From an uncultured Actinomycetes bacterium (GTDB taxonomy: Bacteria > Actinomycetota > Acidimicrobiia > Acidimicrobiales > Microtrichaceae): a stretch of 7,901 nt of DNA. Shown here one piece after another: positions 5,738 through 7,901 of the stretch. The notes under the pieces are model-generated. The model was given only the letters and a program-made list of their open reading frames with translations. It was not told the origin of the DNA and searched no databases. Every line of letters begins with the position of its first letter. Within the stretch, counting starts at the first letter, position 1. The stretch spans positions 1 to 7,901 of the forward strand of contig CAJANQ010000197.1 in assembly GCA_903941145.1 (NCBI GenBank), written 5' to 3'. A program made the position numbers and the translations under genes.

Positions 5738-7901
5738 TCAGTCGAGGACGGCGGACGCCTTCTCGGAGACCACCTTGGTGGAGCCGCCCGGCTCCATGGT
5801 GACCCCGTAGAGGACGTCGGCGGCCTCCATCGTGCGCTTCTGGTGGCTCACGATCAGCAGCTGGGCCGTGTCTCGGAACTCGGCGATCAGGTCCAGGAAC
5901 CGGTGCAGGTTCACGTCGTCGAGCGCGGCCTCGACCTCGTCCATCACGTAGAAGGGCGACGGCCGGGAGCGGAACACGGCGAACAGGTACGCCAGCGCCG
6001 TGAGCGAGCGCTCCCCGCCCGAGAGCAGCGAGAGCTTCCGAACGTTCTTGCCCGACGGCCGGGCCTCGATCTCGATGCCGGTCTCGAGCAGGTTGGACGG
6101 GTCGGTGAGCCGGATCTGGCCCTGGCCGCCCGGGAACAGCGTCTCGAAGAGCGACACGAAGTTCTCGCTGACGTCCGCATAGGCGGCGGTGAAGACCTTG
6201 ACGATCTCCTCGTCCACGGCCCGGATGACCTTGTTGAGGTCCTTGCGGGTCGTCCGGATGTCCTCGAGCTGGGTCTCGTAGAACTGGTGGCGTTCCTGGA
6301 GCTCCTCGAACTCCTGGAGGGCGAGCGGGTTGATGGGACCCATGAGGCGCAGCTCGCGCTCGAGCTCCCGCAGGCGGGCCGGCGCCGTCGTCCCCTCGGG
6401 GAGCGGCGGGCACTCGGCGGCAACGGCCGTCTCGGGGTCGACGTCGAGCTCGGTGCGGATCGTCTCGGCGACACCTTCGACGCGGACCTGGGTCTCGGCG
6501 TCGGCGACCTCGGCCTGCTGCAGCTTGAGCCGGAGCTCGCCCAGCTGGGTCTCGCCACCGCGGCGCTCGTTGCGGATCACCTCGAGGCGGCTGGTCACCG
6601 AACGGGCCGCCTCGGACTGCCGGCGGCGCTCTTCCTGCAGGTCGGTCACGTGCGACTCGACGACACCACGGCGGGCCTCGACGAAGGCGAGGAGCCGCTC
6701 GGTGGCGTCGACCTTGGCCTCCAGGAACTGACGGCGGTCGGTCGCCGCGTCGCGGTCGGCGACCTGACGGGCCAGCCGCTCCCCAATCTGTTCGAGTCGC
6801 TCGGTCACGAACCGGCGGGCCTCGTCGGTGGTGGCCATGCGGACGGCCAGCTCGGCCCGGCGGGCGCTGACGCTCGTCGCGGCCTCCTCGAGGGCCGAGC
6901 GGGCCTCGGCCATGCGGCGGGCCTGCTCGGTCAGGTCTGCCTCGGCCGCCTCGAGCGCCGGCAGGCGGCCCTCGAGCTCGGCGACTCGCTCCTGCTCCCG
7001 GCCGTGGCGCTCCACCAGCTCGGCCAGGTGGCCGACGGTCGACTCGTGCTCGCTGTGGGCCTCGTCACGGTCGGACGTGGCCCGGGCCAGCGTCTCGGTG
7101 AGCGACCGGACCCGGCTGGCGGCCGCGTCACGGGCCTTGACAGCCTCCTGCTCGGCGCGTCGGGCATCGGCCACGGCCACACGGGCCGCAGTGACTGCGG
7201 CACGGGCCGACTCACGGGCGGCGACGGTGTCGACGACCCGGGCCTGGGCCTCCTCGAGGGCCGCGCCGGTGGCGCCGGACGAGGCCGCTCCGATGCGCCA
7301 GCCGCTCGCACCGAACCGGTCGCCGCCACGGGTGACGACCACGGCGCCGGGGTTGGACATCGCGACGTCCACCGCCCGCTCCCAGCCGCCGTCCACGACG
7401 ACCGCCGAGCCCACGAGTGCGTCGAGCAGGCCGGACAGTCCGGTGGGTGCCGACGGTGCCGGGCGCACGTGGCCACGGAGCGACTCGCCCGCCGACGGAG
7501 GTCCGGGGGCGGGGCCCCGGGCCGCGTCGAGCGCCAGCACGGCACCACGGTGGTCACCCTCGGCAAGCGCAGCGAGGGCACGACGGCCGGCGGCCACGTC
7601 GGCCACGACCACCGCACCGAGGGCGTCGGACACTGCGGCCTCGAAGGCCTGCTCCCAGCCGCTGTCCACGTCGACGAGGTCGAGCAGGGTGCCGAGCACT
7701 CCGTCGAGCGAGGTGAGCCGGGCGACACCGGCGGCCTCGCGGGCGGCGTCGAGCGCCTGGGCGAGCGCCTCGGCGCGGGCCGACCAGGCCGAGTGCTCCG
7801 CCTCGGCGTCGGTGGCAGCCACCTCGGCAGCAGTCTGCGCGTCCTCGGCCTGAGCCCGGGCGGACTCGGCGGACTCGACCGCGGCGTCGAGCTGCGGCGC
7901 C
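5738..7901 (-). CDS. smc: Chromosome segregation protein Smc, C-terminal 720 residues (5' truncated)
   Basis: Smc is the ATPase core of the Smc-ScpAB condensin that organises and separates chromosomes. The frame stays open to the window edge (last full codon ends at 7900), so the GTG at 7822 is internal and the N-terminal head with Walker A lies outside. From the N side: the end of the first coiled coil (7727-7901), the hinge (about 7253-7726, opening TSLDGVLGTLLDLV), the returning coiled coil rich in Glu, Ala and Arg (about 6346-7252), then the C-terminal head. The head shows MGPINPLALQEFEEL, FPGGQGQIRLTDP, signature LSGGERS (6005-6025), Walker B FYVMDEVEAALDD (about 5915-5953) and the H-loop IVSHQ (about 5841-5855). 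The usual family length of about 1,200 residues implies some 470 missing. ftsY, often its direct neighbour, lies about 3.2 kb downstream on the same strand. Confidence 0.97.
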   Translation of the reverse strand, partial: APQLDAAVESAESARAQAEDAQTAAEVAATDAEAEHSAWSARAEALAQALDAAREAAGVARLTSLDGVLGTLLDLVDVDSGWEQAFEAAVSDALGAVVVADVAAGRRALAALAEGDHRGAVLALDAARGPAPGPPSAGESLRGHVRPAPSAPTGLSGLLDALVGSAVVVDGGWERAVDVAMSNPGAVVVTRGGDRFGASGWRIGAASSGATGAALEEAQARVVDTVAARESARAAVTAARVAVADARRAEQEAVKARDAAASRVRSLTETLARATSDRDEAHSEHESTVGHLAELVERHGREQERVAELEGRLPALEAAEADLTEQARRMAEARSALEEAATSVSARRAELAVRMATTDEARRFVTERLEQIGERLARQVADRDAATDRRQFLEAKVDATERLLAFVEARRGVVESHVTDLQEERRRQSEAARSVTSRLEVIRNERRGGETQLGELRLKLQQAEVADAETQVRVEGVAETIRTELDVDPETAVAAECPPLPEGTTAPARLRELERELRLMGPINPLALQEFEELQERHQFYETQLEDIRTTRKDLNKVIRAVDEEIVKVFTAAYADVSENFVSLFETLFPGGQGQIRLTDPSNLLETGIEIEARPSGKNVRKLSLLSGGERSLTALAYLFAVFRSRPSPFYVMDEVEAALDDVNLHRFLDLIAEFRDTAQLLIVSHQKRTMEAADVLYGVTMEPGGSTKVVSEKASAVLD

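Noticed and set aside
6828..7853. + strand open frame of 341 codons opposite smc
   Set aside because: It is almost entirely Ser, Ala, Arg and Thr, the mirror of the Smc coiled-coil and hinge codons.

Overview
The window is very GC-rich, with coding codons almost always ending in G or C, and its gene content fits Actinomycetota. The signs are an FtsY with an N-terminal membrane anchor, a MoxR / DUF58 / VWA operon of the kind known in mycobacteria (Rv1479-Rv1480-Rv1481), and an Smc in the neighbourhood of FtsY. An Acidimicrobiia-like lineage is my guess; the sequence alone does not settle it.

Layout from left to right. (1) The 3' end of a DsbA/FrnE-type thiol oxidoreductase on the + strand ends one base before the stop codon of a convergent MOSC-domain gene. 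(2) On the - strand, ftsY is followed 11 bases later by the MOSC gene, probably as one transcript. The MOSC protein has about 128 N-terminal residues that I cannot assign. (3) A 152-base divergent intergenic region carries a perfect 7-bp-arm palindrome and must hold the start signals for ftsY (-) and moxR (+). (4) A compact + strand operon follows: MoxR AAA+ ATPase, DUF58 protein (GTG start, good ribosome site), and a membrane-anchored von Willebrand A protein whose ATG overlaps the DUF58 stop as ATGA. (5) The C-terminal 720 codons of smc lie on the - strand (part of the first coiled coil, hinge, second coiled coil and C-terminal ATPase head) and run off the right edge.

The genes are packed, with no gap above about 150 bases. 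I see no RNA genes, mobile elements or CRISPR arrays. smc and ftsY, often adjacent in bacteria (chromosome organisation and SRP receptor), are here separated by the MoxR operon on the opposite strand. MoxR ATPases act as chaperones that, with DUF58 and VWA partners, are thought to mature or insert metal into cell-envelope or redox proteins. No clearly new defence or mobile system is visible. The points most worth a second look are the interrupted smc-ftsY order, the palindrome, the unassigned MOSC N-terminus and a calcium-type acidic loop in the VWA protein.
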